DNA of 64,000 nucleotides from Craterostigma plantagineum (lineage: Eukaryota > Streptophyta > Magnoliopsida > Lamiales > Linderniaceae). Every line of letters starts with the position of its first letter. The stretch's first letter is position 1. The notes below the pieces were generated by a model. That model saw only the letters and a program-made list of their open reading frames with translations. It did no database searches and was not told the DNA's origin. The translations under genes were made by a program, and so were the position numbers. The stretch spans positions 17,361,501 through 17,425,500 of the forward strand of contig JAPQWV010000017.1 in assembly GCA_027422505.1 (NCBI GenBank). Reading direction: 5' to 3'. Positions 1 through 11,132 of this stretch are shown here, piece after piece.

Positions 1-545
1 ACTAACTCACAATTTTTAGCTTTAATTATGATTAAACATTAAATAATATCAACCCATCTTCAGCTTAATCGTTGTGCAAAAGAGCCTAGCGGAGGTTAGG
101 TAGTCAATCCACGAGTGATCAAAATGGTGCAACGATCAAGCGTTCGTACCTATTCCAGCCAAGTAGTCGACTTCCGTAGGGCCGATCAACTACTCGCAAT
201 GAAAAAACCTTCAGGTACTTCAGCTTACCGTCACAGACGTACACAAGCCACTGCCAGATAATCACCTTTCGAGGGTCGGTCGAAATATCCGCATGCGTCA
301 TGTTACAGGCCTAGCGTAACATGCCAGTAAATGGAAAGTAACGCACGAATTCCTAGACAGCTACTTAATAAGAATTAAGGGCTATTTAAATGCCGGGCCC
401 TATTAGCAAGTTTGGTTAGAAATCAGGCCCCATTAATGTTTGGGCTAAAGAGAAGGACCCAATTTAAGGTTTTATTAGAGTTCAGGCCCCCAATGATGCA
501 AAAAGACATTTTTACCCTTGTTTATTCAGCTTTCCCGGCCAAAAC
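1..545. other. non-coding, unassigned
   Basis: I see no coding region, RNA gene or clear repeat here. Short open frames exist on both strands but lack recognisable motifs. The right part grades into the repeat array that follows. Confidence 0.4.
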
Positions 546-1575
546 ACTGACTTGTTTATTCGGTACCACTTCATCGCAATCTGGTACCACATTATTTTGG
601 TATATTTTATTATTCCAATTTGGGTAACACTTCTTATGATAATTATACCGCTTTACTCCTTTTTAGTACCGCATCTACTAATATTAAATACCAAATGTAC
701 CACTTTACTCCATTCTAATACCACATCTTCTAAAACTAATACCAAATGAGAAAAGTAATATCTCGTACCAGTTTTTTTGGTAACAATTCATATGGTAATT
801 ATACCACTTTATGCCTTTCTGGTAACGAATTATTTGAAATAAATACCACATGAGAATAAGTACTATCTCGTACCAGCCGAGTAACAATTCATATGGTAAT
901 TATACCACTTTATGCCTTTCTGGTTCCGAATTATTTGAAATAAATATCACATGTGAATAAGTAATATCTCGTACCTGATGGTAATTATACCCCTTTATGC
1001 CTTTCTGTTACCGAATCATTTGAAATAAATACCACATGAGAATAAGTAATATCTCGTGCCTGTTGATTAACAATTCATATGGTAATTATACCACTTTATG
1101 CCTTTCTGGTACCGAATCATTTGAAATAAATATCACAGGAGAATCAGTAATATCTCGTACCTGTTGATTAACAATTCATATGGTAATATCACTTTACGCC
1201 TTTCCGGTAGCGAATCATTGGAAATAAATACCACATGAGAATAAGTAATATCTCGTACCAGTTGATTAACAATTCATATGGTAATTATACCACTTTACGC
1301 CTTTCTGGTACCGAATCATTTGAAATAAATACCACATGAGAATAAGTAATACCTCGTACCTGTTGATTAACAATCCATATGGTAGTTATACCACTTTATG
1401 CTTTTCTGATACTGAATCATTTGAAATAAATACCACAAGAGAATAATTAATATCATACCAGTCGATAAACAATTCATATGGTAATTGTACCACTTTAGTC
1501 CTTTCTAGTACCGGTTTTGTTAACGATTCAATTGTAATTATACCACTTTACTCCTTTTTTGTACCGCATTGTCTA
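546..1575. repeat. ~101-bp tandem repeat array
   Basis: The block 'aattcatatggtaattatac' recurs with starts of its ggtaat/ggtagt core at about 895, 979, 1081, 1182, 1280, 1381 and 1480. Spacing is 98-102 bp except for one 84-bp step where about 17 bp are missing. Each unit also carries 'cctttctggtaccgaatcatt', with small variants, and 'taatatctcgtacc'. More diverged copies, recognisable from the 'taccactttactcc' part, lie at about 546-780 and 1500-1575. The sequence is AT-rich, rich in short GTACC/GGTAC palindromes, and non-coding. It may be minisatellite sequence inside a larger retroelement; I could not assign it to one. Confidence 0.85.
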
Positions 1576-1949
1576 AAATGAATACCAAAAGATAATGTCT
1601 CTTTATATAACACCTACAAGGGCATTTTTCATCAAATTATATTTTATGTCCCTTTACTATGATTTTTATGAAAACTATGTCCTTAAAACTATATTTTATA
1701 TGAGTAGGGCCTGAATTCAAACAAAAACTAACGTAGGGACCTGAAACGCCCAACAACTAATGCGGCAGCTACCCTATAAAACCCGAAGTTGGTCCAAAAG
1801 AAATTTAAGTGGGCCGAAAATTGAGTCCATTATTAACCTTAGGGCTGCTTTTCCTTTACAGCCAATAAACAGCCCTCATGCCCTAGACAGCCCAAAGGTT
1901 CTAATAGGTCCATTTACTAAACCTGTGAAAACCCTAATGAATTTAGCAC
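1576..1949. other. non-coding, probable retroelement internal sequence
   Basis: No gene seen. On the minus strand this lies downstream of the primer site at 2461-2473, so it may be internal sequence of the same antisense retroelement. Confidence 0.35.
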
Positions 1950-2440
1950 CAAATGGCTGAAAGAAATCCCCAAATAGTGCAGCCGTCACGCCACCCAAGG
2001 CAGGGCAGCCACCTCCTTAACGGTTCGGACAGCCACACGGCTATCACTGCGCGGCCGCTCGCACAGCCTGGCGGCGCCCGACGACGACGCCTGTACAGCC
2101 GCCACCATGTCGCCTCCGTACAGCCGCACATGGCGCCAGAGGCGCTGCCAGGCAGCCCCAACGCACAGCCCCGAAGCAGCGTAAAGAACGATCCCAGCCA
2201 CGCTGCCGAATTTTGAGGGAAGCAGCGCCCAACAGCGCTGTTCCGCTCGTCGACCGGCAGCTTTGTTTCGGAGCACCAAAACACAGCGCCCAATGGCGCT
2301 GCCGTGCCGTGACTTTCACAGCCAAGCAGCGTTACACATGCCCAACAGCGCCGGTTTGTAATTTTCCGAAGTCGCGCCCAACGGCGCTGCAACCGCGCCT
2401 ACGCAGCCCTCACGGTGCAAAATTCCCAAATTCTTAAACC
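1950..2440 (-). other. GC-rich leader of an antisense LTR retroelement
   Basis: This block is strikingly GC-rich compared with its AT-rich surroundings. It repeats a near-palindromic motif, GCGCCCAAcrGCGCTG in its best form, at about 2226, 2287, 2340 and 2374. Several overlapping open frames exist on both strands, as expected from a GC-rich segment poor in stop codons. They look like alanine/arginine/proline-rich noise rather than protein. It lies directly internal to the primer site, so I read it as a transcribed leader, not a gene. Confidence 0.45.
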
Positions 2441-2460
2441 CTAATTAATCAAAGGAAGTG

Positions 2461-2473
2461 GGCTCTGATACCA
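2461..2473 (-). other. primer-binding site for initiator tRNA-Met
   Basis: The reverse complement reads TGGTATCAGAGCC, the standard primer site of plant Copia-type elements, complementary to the 3' end of initiator tRNA-Met. It sits two bases from the LTR edge at 2476, fixing the element on the minus strand. Confidence 0.85.
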
Positions 2474-2475
2474 CT

Positions 2476-3070
2476 TGTTGGGATCCGTGACCGTATGGAT
2501 CCGAAAAGACTATAATCTTGATTGGATTAATTAAGGCGATAAACCAAATACAGTGGAAATAGAAAACGTACCTGAGAATTCCATAACGTTCTTATTGAGA
2601 ACCGGTTATGTAGATCTTCCAAGTACGCGTACGTGAAACCTTTAGCTCGGGGAAGATGGGTACTCCAAAGATCTTTAGACGGCAATCTCTAGGGTTTGAC
2701 GAGAGTGACGGCTGTGTGTTTCGTTATACAGCACTTAGAGACCACACTCATATATATAGATGTCATAATGGGTCGGCCGTTAATAAACCCATCAGATATT
2801 TACGGTCTAACCCCAGAAATTCTACATAATTATTAATTAACTCCACACATCTTATTTAATTGCGACAGACCCCATTAAATTTGATTGATCACTGAATGGG
2901 TCATATAACTTAATTACAATATTTGGCATACGACTAATACTGCAATACATGTACATCTACATGTCCGAATGTTAATCGTGCCAGAAGTACGTAGTCGAAT
3001 AGTCACAACCTAACAGCTTCAACGTGTGCTCGGTCTTTTTTGGTCAATAATACCAAACCTCCAAACACTC
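2476..3070 (-). mobile_element. LTR of a minus-strand Copia-type element
   Basis: The plus strand begins TGTTGGGATCC next to the primer site; the far edge is probably near 3067, where 'ccaaaca' gives an imperfect terminal inverted repeat. An antisense TATA-like run (catatatataga, about 2749-2760) fits an LTR promoter. The second LTR and gag-pol are not in the window, so this is one end of a truncated element. The far boundary is uncertain by tens of bases. Confidence 0.6.
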
Positions 3071-4300
3071 ATACCACAAGTTGTCTGGTGATATTGCTCC
3101 TTGAGGTCCCATCATTCCCAATAATATAATATACTTGATTGTATGTTAATATGGGCCGAATACAAGATAGGTTGGGCTGCTTTGTTCGTACAATAAAATG
3201 GACTGTTGATTTAGGAGATAGGTCGAGTTCACCCGAAGTTTTCTGGCAGACTGCGCAACATTGGCGCAAACTAGACTCACAGACTATCGCAACCATATAA
3301 ATTTCGTAGTGTAATTCCTCCTGGAGAAAAACAGTTTTTTCATCAACATTCACTCCAACTGTCGTCTTGAAATCCATAAAATATGTAAACTAATTAAAGC
3401 TTTTAAAAACGTATCAAGACGACTTAATTTAGCCCGCAAATGACTTATTATCATAAATATAAACATATAAAAATACGTTTACCAATATCCACCATATTTA
3501 ATAAATTATGAAAAATAATAGGTAAATCGAAAATTTATACAAATATATATATGTGATAATATATATTTATAAAGAAGAGGGCGAAAGGAACTGGCCAATT
3601 AAGGAATCATAGCAACTTAGTTTCGGATTCTTGGTAAGAAAAATATTTCTTTGGCAACCTTTGTGACTTTCGTAATACATAGTGCTTAGATGCTATATTT
3701 CTATAAATCAAGGACACTAATAGAAATTACCTGTACCCTAGACGGCAGATTTACTAGTCTAGATTGTAAAGCATGTTAACATATTTATTTAGATCAAAGT
3801 ATAACTCGGATGGCATAACATATCTTAAGGGCTTATAACCCTACTATATAACAAATTTTGGTTGAAGCTAGCGATTTTAAGGTTTTTGGTGTAGACCATA
3901 CCAAAATAGGTGCTTAGAAGTATGTATGTTACGTTTGAGAATGTTGGTAAGTTAGGGATTAAATTTTTGGAGAAGAAGGCAGCTTCAAAGTGACTTTCGA
4001 TCGAATGAAATAAGTTACATGAACAATCGGGCGAATGGAAATGATAAGAAGATCGGGCAATTTGGTGACTTGATAGACTCCCGGCGAAACCGAGTGATGA
4101 ACAACACAAATCGGGCGATTGAAAGATGACGCAAGCACACGGCGAAACTGAGATGATGGAATGAAACAAATCGATCGAAAGCGAAGTTTACAAAGCATGG
4201 AATTGGGCGACTTTGTGGGGAGTGAAGAGCACGGCGAAACTAGGTTAAATGGAGTCGAATCGACCGATTTGTAGGGGTGTAAAAGTCACGGCTCTTCTAT
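3071..4300. other. non-coding; dispersed 'cgggcgatt' motifs
   Basis: No gene recognised. Between about 3985 and 4280 short motifs such as 'aatcgggcgatt', 'cggcgaaac' and 'atcgatcgaaag' recur irregularly. The same motif style occurs at 22080-22330, 23100-23230 and 26400-26540 inside element A, so this is probably leader sequence of a related retroelement. Confidence 0.45.
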
Positions 4301-5153
4301 GCTACCATGGTGACTTTTATGTCGCCGCTTTCAAGACATGACATGTTCAAGACAAGATATGATAATTAGGGTGAATGCCCTCATGGCGGAACGTGAAACC
4401 TGGAGGATGCGAGCTGAGGGAGTAAGTGGCACCGAGGGTATCTCTGGTGTTGACTACCTCAGAATAGGCTACCAGTGTGAAGCGTCCGTGTGACGTATGA
4501 AACCACCTTGGGACAGAAAAGACGCCCTAGGGTTAACCTCTCATGAGTGGGTATTGTCACTTATATATTTATATCCCTTTTGGACTCGAACTCCATGATG
4601 GTGCATAGCAAGATAGCCGAGGGCCCTACATGATAAGACAATAAAAGAAAAAATATGAGGTCTAAGGAGCATTGGCGCGTATGCCTCTGCGAATTTAGGG
4701 CACGTGCATGTCATGCATAACTTTTACTTACTGAGCTTTATAAGCTCATTCCACGTATTTATGTGTTGTTGGTTCACGGGATCACGATACGTGATCTTTA
4801 TGATGGCAAGGCCTTACTTTGAAGCTTCTAGAGGGCTTTTGAGGTCGAAGTGTGTACATGGATGCGACCTGAGTGGCGGGCCTATATGAATTCTTTTGTT
4901 ATGCATGCGCACTCTACCTTGTATTTAGGATCCTAAGTTAATTTTGTATTGTACAATATGACTCCTTTATATAAAAGGAAAAATGTTGTACTCATTTTCG
5001 TATGTATTATTCCTTTACATTAATACAGTCACATAAAATAGTAGTAAGAATGTGTGGTGGAAGTCAGGGGCACCATATTAAGTATTCATACAGACCAAAT
5101 TAAACCAATTTAATCGAAGTCAATAAAATAGAATACATAATTCAATTACATAC
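4301..5153. other. non-coding, probable old LTR retroelement fragment
   Basis: No intact coding region and no motif I can name. The texture resembles plant LTR/UTR sequence, with no primer site or paired repeat to prove it. Confidence 0.3.
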
Positions 5154-6394
5154 GGGAATTACTATTCACCGCCCCCTTTTTCCTAGTCACCGCCCCCTAA
5201 AGGACTGTAAAAGACGATTTTCCTAGTTAATTTAAAAAGAAAAAACTAACTAAATATATAATTCCGGTACAAAATACTGAAAACTACATACACAAATAAA
5301 TTCGAACGATCGATCGATACGGAAATTCAATTTAACATTTTAGGACCGATCGATCGATATTTTCGGCCCTGCAGTGCACGGGCCGAACGAAATTTTCAGC
5401 CGGGCTGTGTGCGGGCGATCGAAATTTTCGGCCTGGACACTGCCTGGCCGAAAATTTCGTTCGGCCTACAGTGTACGGGCCGAACGATTTTTTCGGTCAT
5501 GACAGGTCTGGCCGAAAATTTCGATCGGCCCGTGCACGGGCAGAAAATATCGATCGACCGTATGTTTATTTTCTTTCTAAGTTTTTTGGGAATTTAAATA
5601 CCGGGAGGAGTAAAAGTTAAAAACGGAGCAAAACGGGGTTGATCAGGCCCACTATTTTCGGTCCGACATCCGTGTGCGCGGGTCGCGTGCTCGCACACAA
5701 ATCGGCCTGATTTGCACCCTCCCTGAGCGCACGCGAGCGACTTACATGTTGCATAATATTAGCTATTTAATTTAAACTAATAAAATCAACATCTATATAT
5801 AAGGTGGGTGAAACCATGTTGTTTTTCCAATGTGGGACAACAACTCTTCACTTTAAATATTAGCCCATTGTTGTCCCACATTGGAAAAACAACATGGTTT
5901 CACCCACCTTATATATAGATGTTGATTGTATTAGTTTAAATTAAATAGCTAATATTATGCCACATGTAAGTCGCTCGCGTGCGCGCGTAGGGGGTGCGAA
6001 TCAGGCCGACTTGTGTGCGAGCGCACGACACGCGCACACGAATGCCGGACCGAAAACAGTGGGCCTGATCAACCCCCGTTTTGCTCCGGTCGAAATTTTC
6101 GGCCAGTAGACCTGTCAGGGCCGAAAAAATCTTTCGGCCCGTACACTGCAGGGCCGAACGAAATTTTCTATATCGATCAATCGGTCCTAAAATGTTAAAT
6201 CGAATTTTTTTTCCGTATCGATCAATCGTTCGAATTTATTTGTGTATGTAGTTTTCAGTATTTCGTACCGGAATTATATATTTAGTTAGTTTTTTCTTTT
6301 TAAATTAATTTAAATATCATAAGGGCAAAATCGTATTTTTACAGTCCTTTACGGGGCGGTGACTAGAAAAAAAGGGCGGTGAATAGTAATCCAG
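5154..6394. mobile_element. 1.24-kb inverted-repeat (fold-back) element
   Basis: The left arm (about 5155-5843) and right arm (5868-6392) are near-perfect reverse complements with a 24-bp loop. Outer ends match as ATTACTATTCACCGCCC on the left and its complement on the right. Inner ends match as CCAATGTGGGACAACAA. The left arm is about 160 bp longer, mainly from extra GGCCGAA-type units at about 5400-5560. Flanks ATTACATAC (5145-5153) and ATTACTAAC (6395-6403) agree at 7 of 9 positions, which hints at a 9-bp Mutator-type target duplication but does not prove it. No transposase is encoded. A transcript through it would form a very long hairpin. Confidence 0.8.
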
Positions 6395-6525
6395 ATTACT
6401 AACTACATGATTTGTAACGTTAATTTCCTTGTTGATACATATAATTGGAAATGGGAAGAGAGCTTGAACTGCTGAACCCTCTTATTTTCAACCCCTCAGC
6501 TGTTCATCCCTATTCATACTAAAAG

Positions 6526-8316
6526 ATGCAGTTGCCCGCGCCAATTCGGGTCCCAACGTTCTTCTCTCGGCGGAGGCTCTTCGAGCAAAAGCTCGCAGAC
6601 CTACAGAAATGCACAGACTTGAAACAGGTAAAACAAATCCACGCACTCATCTACAAGTCCAACCTTCAAAATGACCCTTTCGTGGCGCCTAAGCTGATAT
6701 CGGCCTTATCTGTATGTGGCCAAATGGGTTTGGCACTCAACGTGTTCGATCAAATGCCTTGCCCAAATGCTCATCTTTACAACACGCTGATCAAGTGCTA
6801 CGCAAGAAACGACGACCCCTTGAGGGCTTTTGAGGTTTTCTGCCGTATGAGGAGGTCTGGGTTGTTGCCTGACGGCCATACGTATCTTTTTCTGATAAAG
6901 GCATGTTCTGGGCTGAGAGTCGTGGAGATGATCCATGCGCAGGTGGAAAAATTCAATCTTTATAGCGATCTATTTGTGCCAAACTCGTTGATTGATGCGT
7001 ATATGAAGTGTGGCGTCGAGGGTGTTGGTTCCGCCAAGAGGGTGTTTGAGGTGATGGTGGAGAAAGATGTGGTTACTTACAACACGCTAATCAGTGGTCT
7101 CGTGAAGGTTGGGGAGTTGGATACAGCAAAGAATCTGTTCGACGAGATGCCCGACAGAGATAGAGTGAGCTGGAACACAATTTTGGACGGGTATGTGAAG
7201 GCTGGTGAGCTGAGCCTTGCGTTTGAGTTCTTCCAGAAGATGCCGTCGAGGGATGTGGTCGCGTGGTCGACCGTCATATCAGGTTATTTGAGGGCTGGTG
7301 ATGTTGAGATAGCTCGAATGCTGTTCGATAAAATGCCCGATAAAAACTTGGTTACATGGACAATAATGGTCTCGGGATTTGCTGAAAATGGGTTTCAAAA
7401 GGAAGCAATTGCTCTATTCGATCAGATGGTGGATGCTCGACTGCTTCACGATGATGGGGTATTTGTCAGCATTTTATCAGCAAGTGCAGAGTCTGGTTCC
7501 ATAACTTTAGGCAAGAGAGTCCATCATTGCATACTTAGGAACGGATATAGATGTGGGGTGTTGGTGAACAACTCTCTAATCGACATGTACGCAAAGTGTG
7601 GGAACCTCAACAAGGCGTGGAGAATCTTCAACCTGATGAAATCGAAGGACTTGATTTCCTGGAATGTTATGATCCACGGATTGGCTATCAATGGGAATGG
7701 AAAGAGAGCTCTTGAAGTCTTTAACAGAATGAAGCAGGAAGGATTTTCGCCCGATAAAGTAACCTTCATCGCCGTCTTGTCTGCTTGCAGTCACTCGGGC
7801 ATGATCAAAGAAGGGATTTATTACTTCGAGAGCATGAAGAAAGATTACAACATTGCGCGAGAGATTGAGCATTTTGGCTGTATGATCGATCTCTTAGGCC
7901 GTAGTGGGCAGCTCAACGAAGCCTTTAGCGTGTTGAGAAGCATGCCTTTCGAGCCAAATGTTGTGATTTGGACCTCCCTTTTGGGAGCTTGTAGGATGCA
8001 TAATGCTCCCGAACTAGCACAAGAAGTGCAAGATCGATTGGCTGAGTTAGAGCAGACCAATCGCGGGAATTTTTCTATCTTGTCTAATATCTACGCTTCG
8101 TCGGGGGATTGGAGAAGTGTTGCGAATGCACGAATGTCGATGAGGAAAGGCGGTGACAAATGTTCTTGTGGGGTTAGTTCGGTTGAGTTGAACGATGGAT
8201 TTCACGAGTTCACCGTGATGGACACCAAGCACCCTAAATCTGAGGGAATATACGAAGCGATTAACGGATTGAGTCAGCATCTCAAGAAAAGTGCTTTTCT
8301 TCCTTTACCTACCTGA
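6526..8316 (+). CDS. PPR protein, PLS class, E subgroup (At3g29230-like)
   Basis: A 596-residue intronless reading frame. Pentatricopeptide repeats run from about residue 45 to 480, for example the units beginning VVTYNTLISGLVKVGEL, RVSWNTILDGYVKAGEL and LVTWTIMVSGFAENGF. They alternate in length in the P-L-S manner. The C-terminus has E/E+ type sequence (VVIWTSLLGACRMHN, then SSVELNDGFHEFTV and HPKSEGIYEAI) and no DYW domain. PLS-class PPR proteins bind organellar RNA base by base, usually for C-to-U editing, and E types need a DYW partner. Pattern and length closely match what I remember of Arabidopsis At3g29230. The N-terminus is Arg/Phe-rich, compatible with organelle import. The start is the first ATG of the open frame, 130 bp after a fold-back element. 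No disablement is visible. Confidence 0.93.
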   Translation: MQLPAPIRVPTFFSRRRLFEQKLADLQKCTDLKQVKQIHALIYKSNLQNDPFVAPKLISALSVCGQMGLALNVFDQMPCPNAHLYNTLIKCYARNDDPLRAFEVFCRMRRSGLLPDGHTYLFLIKACSGLRVVEMIHAQVEKFNLYSDLFVPNSLIDAYMKCGVEGVGSAKRVFEVMVEKDVVTYNTLISGLVKVGELDTAKNLFDEMPDRDRVSWNTILDGYVKAGELSLAFEFFQKMPSRDVVAWSTVISGYLRAGDVEIARMLFDKMPDKNLVTWTIMVSGFAENGFQKEAIALFDQMVDARLLHDDGVFVSILSASAESGSITLGKRVHHCILRNGYRCGVLVNNSLIDMYAKCGNLNKAWRIFNLMKSKDLISWNVMIHGLAINGNGKRALEVFNRMKQEGFSPDKVTFIAVLSACSHSGMIKEGIYYFESMKKDYNIAREIEHFGCMIDLLGRSGQLNEAFSVLRSMPFEPNVVIWTSLLGACRMHNAPELAQEVQDRLAELEQTNRGNFSILSNIYASSGDWRSVANARMSMRKGGDKCSCGVSSVELNDGFHEFTVMDTKHPKSEGIYEAINGLSQHLKKSAFLPLPT

Positions 8317-8808
8317 ATGTTATACCATTGCGAATACCAGATGGCTGCTGTATATTTTGTAAAACAAATTCTCGTTTTTTTGTGCTATTTGACAATTTGC
8401 TACTGTAATAATGTTTGGGGAGTAGATTTTATAGCTCGTCGTTTGTTTCGTTTGTCCTTCGGGCATCTCATTTGTATAACTTACGATGGGCGGTCATAAC
8501 AACAAAGCATGTGTTAAAAACCAATACAGGCTTAGGGATGGGGACCTGGGTGGCCTCCCCATTCTCAAATTAAATTTTGGTTTATTCTACACAACTACCA
8601 AATTAGCTATAATCCAATTATCATCATAGTTTGACATATGAGACAGCTTTACCATTCGCCTACCTATCATGGTACACGTCTACGCGAACGACTTGGTTAG
8701 TTTTTATACAATGTGCAGCCACACGTCAAATTATAATCGGATTTGGGTTGTACCCTAGTGGGTAGGTAAGTCAGGACGCGATGCTTTAAATTTTATCCCC
8801 AAGTAACA
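8317..8808. other. 3' flank of the PPR gene
   Basis: Contains the presumed 3' UTR of the PPR gene. I see no canonical AATAAA signal close to the stop and no further gene. Confidence 0.4.
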
Positions 8809-8957
8809 GTGCATTTGGTATGCGAAATTCAATGCGAAAAAAGAAAAGAACATGTGTAAATGGTACGTATTGAACCATTACACGTTACGCTTCGTGTGTC
8901 GTACCAATACACTATTCGTTTTATTTTTTGGCATTGAACTATGCATACCAAGTGCAC
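8809..8957. mobile_element. ~149-bp MITE
   Basis: Terminal inverted repeats: the left end reads GTGCATTTGGTATGC...TTCAATGC, and the reverse complement of the right end reads GTGCACTTGGTATGC...TTCAATGC. Further short palindromes lie in between (atggtacgtattgaaccat). No transposase, and I could not find a convincing target duplication. Confidence 0.65.
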
Positions 8958-9589
8958 CCAACAGATTAATTTCAAACGAGATGTGAGTACACACCATTGT
9001 CTTGAACTAATTGAAGTATATTAGGGGCTAAACGTATATGGTCTCCAATATTTACCTGTGGACCAAATTATTCGCTGATTTCTCCTAAATTAATTAGTCC
9101 TCGATGTTACCAATTTTGGACCAATTTGATTCTTCTGCCACGATGTTTCAATGGAATCTCGCACGTTCCCGCACGTGGTCTCCTTCTTTGTAAAAAACCA
9201 CTATATCATGTGAAGTTAGGACACGAAACTGAAATTTTTTCCTCCAAAGTTCGAACATGAACTCTAAATCGTTTGCTTGCTCGAGCTCCAACAACAGTAT
9301 AAGAACACGATACGAACACCCGAATCCTGCATAAGTTCCAAAATTCGATGCAGACATAATTTATTACGGGTCACGTGCAAAATTCCTGTTAAAATTGAAG
9401 TTAATCGTGACGCAATAGACATATTGGTCCCATGGTAAACGTTCGGAGCCATTTTTTGTTTTTCTTTTTTTTCAAAAGTATATTTACATCAATGTACTAA
9501 AGACACGGATAAAAATAGATGATATCCATTAAGGACAGACAATCACCATTGTATGAACTAATCATCAATGGCAAGAAATAGATTAATGT
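8958..9589. other. non-coding; contains a single-arm MITE relic
   Basis: No gene. About 9040-9180 carries 'ttagtcctcgatgttaccaattttggacc', recognisably the same family as the arms of the fold-back element at 60279-60697, so this is probably a broken copy. Confidence 0.45.
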
Positions 9590-10163
9590 TCAGCCCTTTT
9601 CGCTTCTCAACGCTTCAATAAGTTGCAACAGTATACTCTCACAACAAGCCGAGCCCCTCGCATTGTCTCTCATGAACTTGGCCTTCTTCCTAACATCATA
9701 ATCTTCCATCAATCGCTCCACAAGCCCGCAAATCTCTTCCCTTTCAACCAATAGCAAATCCTCGACTCGAAACCCTAAACCCATCTCTTCGACGAGATCA
9801 ACGCTCATCATCTGATTGCCGTGCCCTGGCCAAGCCAAAACGGCCACGCCATGGTAGGCCACGTGCATGACGGAGTCCCACTCGCAATGTCTTATGAATC
9901 CCCCGACGGCTCGATGTGATAGAACCCTCCATTGGTCCAACCTTCCTCCGACGATTTTTCCACGACTCGATGATCTTGGGTGTGATATGATCTCCTTTGA
10001 TAAGCCAAAGGTAGTTAAAACCGCATTTTTTGAGCCCTCTCTTCAGTTCTTCTAACCGATCGCCCTCCATTGTTTCAAGGTTTCCGAGGTCGACCAACAT
10101 CACTGACTCGTCGGGTTGAGCATCTATCCACGGTAGCGAGCTCTCGGGCTCGTAGGATCTGAA
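9590..10163 (-). pseudogene. UDP-glycosyltransferase fragment (UGT708-like), broken
   Basis: The minus strand encodes the C-terminal half of a plant family-1 glycosyltransferase. It starts near WIDAQPDESVMLVDLGN (the usual W-D-QP-x-SV-Y-V-x-FG segment) and changes frame near 9940 just before the sugar-donor (PSPG) box. The box is recognisable as VLSHRAVGGFIRHCEWDS...HGVAVLAWPGHGNQ. Key positions have changed: HCGWNS is HCEWDS, the conserved Glu is replaced by His, and the terminal D-Q is N-Q. The wording around GGF and VLAWP reminds me most of UGT708 C-glucosyltransferases, from memory only. The N-terminal acceptor half is absent: the homology stops at 10163, where a Copia gag starts on the opposite strand. 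It cannot make an active enzyme. Confidence 0.8.
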
Positions 10164-11110
10164 ATGCCGATCATGAAGCTCACCAAATTCAACTACGACA
10201 AGTGGAGTATTCAAATGAAAGTGCTACTCCAATCTCAAGATACGTGGGAGATCGTCGCGAACGGATACACTGAACCCGAAAATACGGACGGGTACATAAC
10301 AGCCCAACTAAAGACGCTGAAGGAATCCAGAAAACAAGATAAGTCCGTACTTTATACCATCACCAATCTTTAGACGAGGCCGGCTTTGAAAAAATAGTCG
10401 AGGCTAAAACATCGAAGAATGCATGGGAGACGCTTGTAAAACAATACAAAGGCGCCGATCGAGTAAAGCGAGTACGGTTGCAGACTCTTCGTGGCGAGTT
10501 CGAAATGATGAAAATAAAGGAGGGCAAAGGCGTGTCAGAGTATATAACGAGAGTGTAAACCATCGCGAACCAGCTGAAGAGAAATGGCGAGGTCCTAACT
10601 GATGCCCGAGTTGTCGATAAAATCTTGCGATCTCTGACGAACGAGTACGAGAACGTGGTGTGTGCAATTGAACAATCCAAATATCTTGAAAAAATGACGA
10701 ACAATGAACTTTCTGGTTCGCTTGAAGCTCACGAGCAGCGAAAAAAAAAAGAAGAAACATGAGTCTTCAGATGAGGCCATACAGACGAAATTGTCCATTA
10801 ATGACGACAAGTTGTTGTATTCACACCACAGTCGAGGAAGAGGACGTGGCCAACGAGGATGTGGTTTCTGTCAAAGCACATGCCGAGGACGAGGCTACAA
10901 TCACGAAAAAGAAGGACAAAACAACAACCAAAATTGGAGAGGATGAGGACGTGGCGGCCGGTCAAATCGAACGAGCGTTGAATGCTACAATTGCGGAAAG
11001 TTCGGGAAGGACTGTTGGTCCAACAAGAAGTGGAAGAAAATGCAAACCTAGTCGCACAAGAAGAGCCAAAAGACGATTGCGTTCTCTTAATGGCGCTCGA
11101 GGATAAAAAT
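10164..11110 (+). pseudogene. Copia gag of element 1
   Basis: Opens with MPIMKLTKFNYDKWSIQMK, the typical N-terminus of a Copia gag. After a frameshift near 10370 it continues as AKTSKNAWETLVKQYKGADR, then ILRSLTNEYENVVCAIEQSK, a gag core motif, with an in-frame stop at about 10556. The zinc knuckle near 10980-11020 reads CYNCGKFGKDCW. The expected spacing CX2CX4HX4C is lost, including the His, so nucleic-acid binding would be impaired. The gag coat protein would package the element's RNA. This copy is a pseudogene. Confidence 0.8.
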
Positions 11111-11132
11111 CCGAGCATCGACATGGTGTGGT

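Noticed and set aside
1943..2437. Overlapping open frames on both strands in the GC-rich block
   Set aside because: They overlap each other in several frames, are Ala/Arg/Pro-rich and have no motif; long frames are expected where stop codons are rare.
2461..2490. Possible tRNA gene from the tRNA-like bases
   Set aside because: Only the 13-base primer site is tRNA-complementary; there is no cloverleaf around it.
2476..3070. Cassandra-type TRIM
   Set aside because: No 5S rRNA-like A/C-box region was visible in the LTR.
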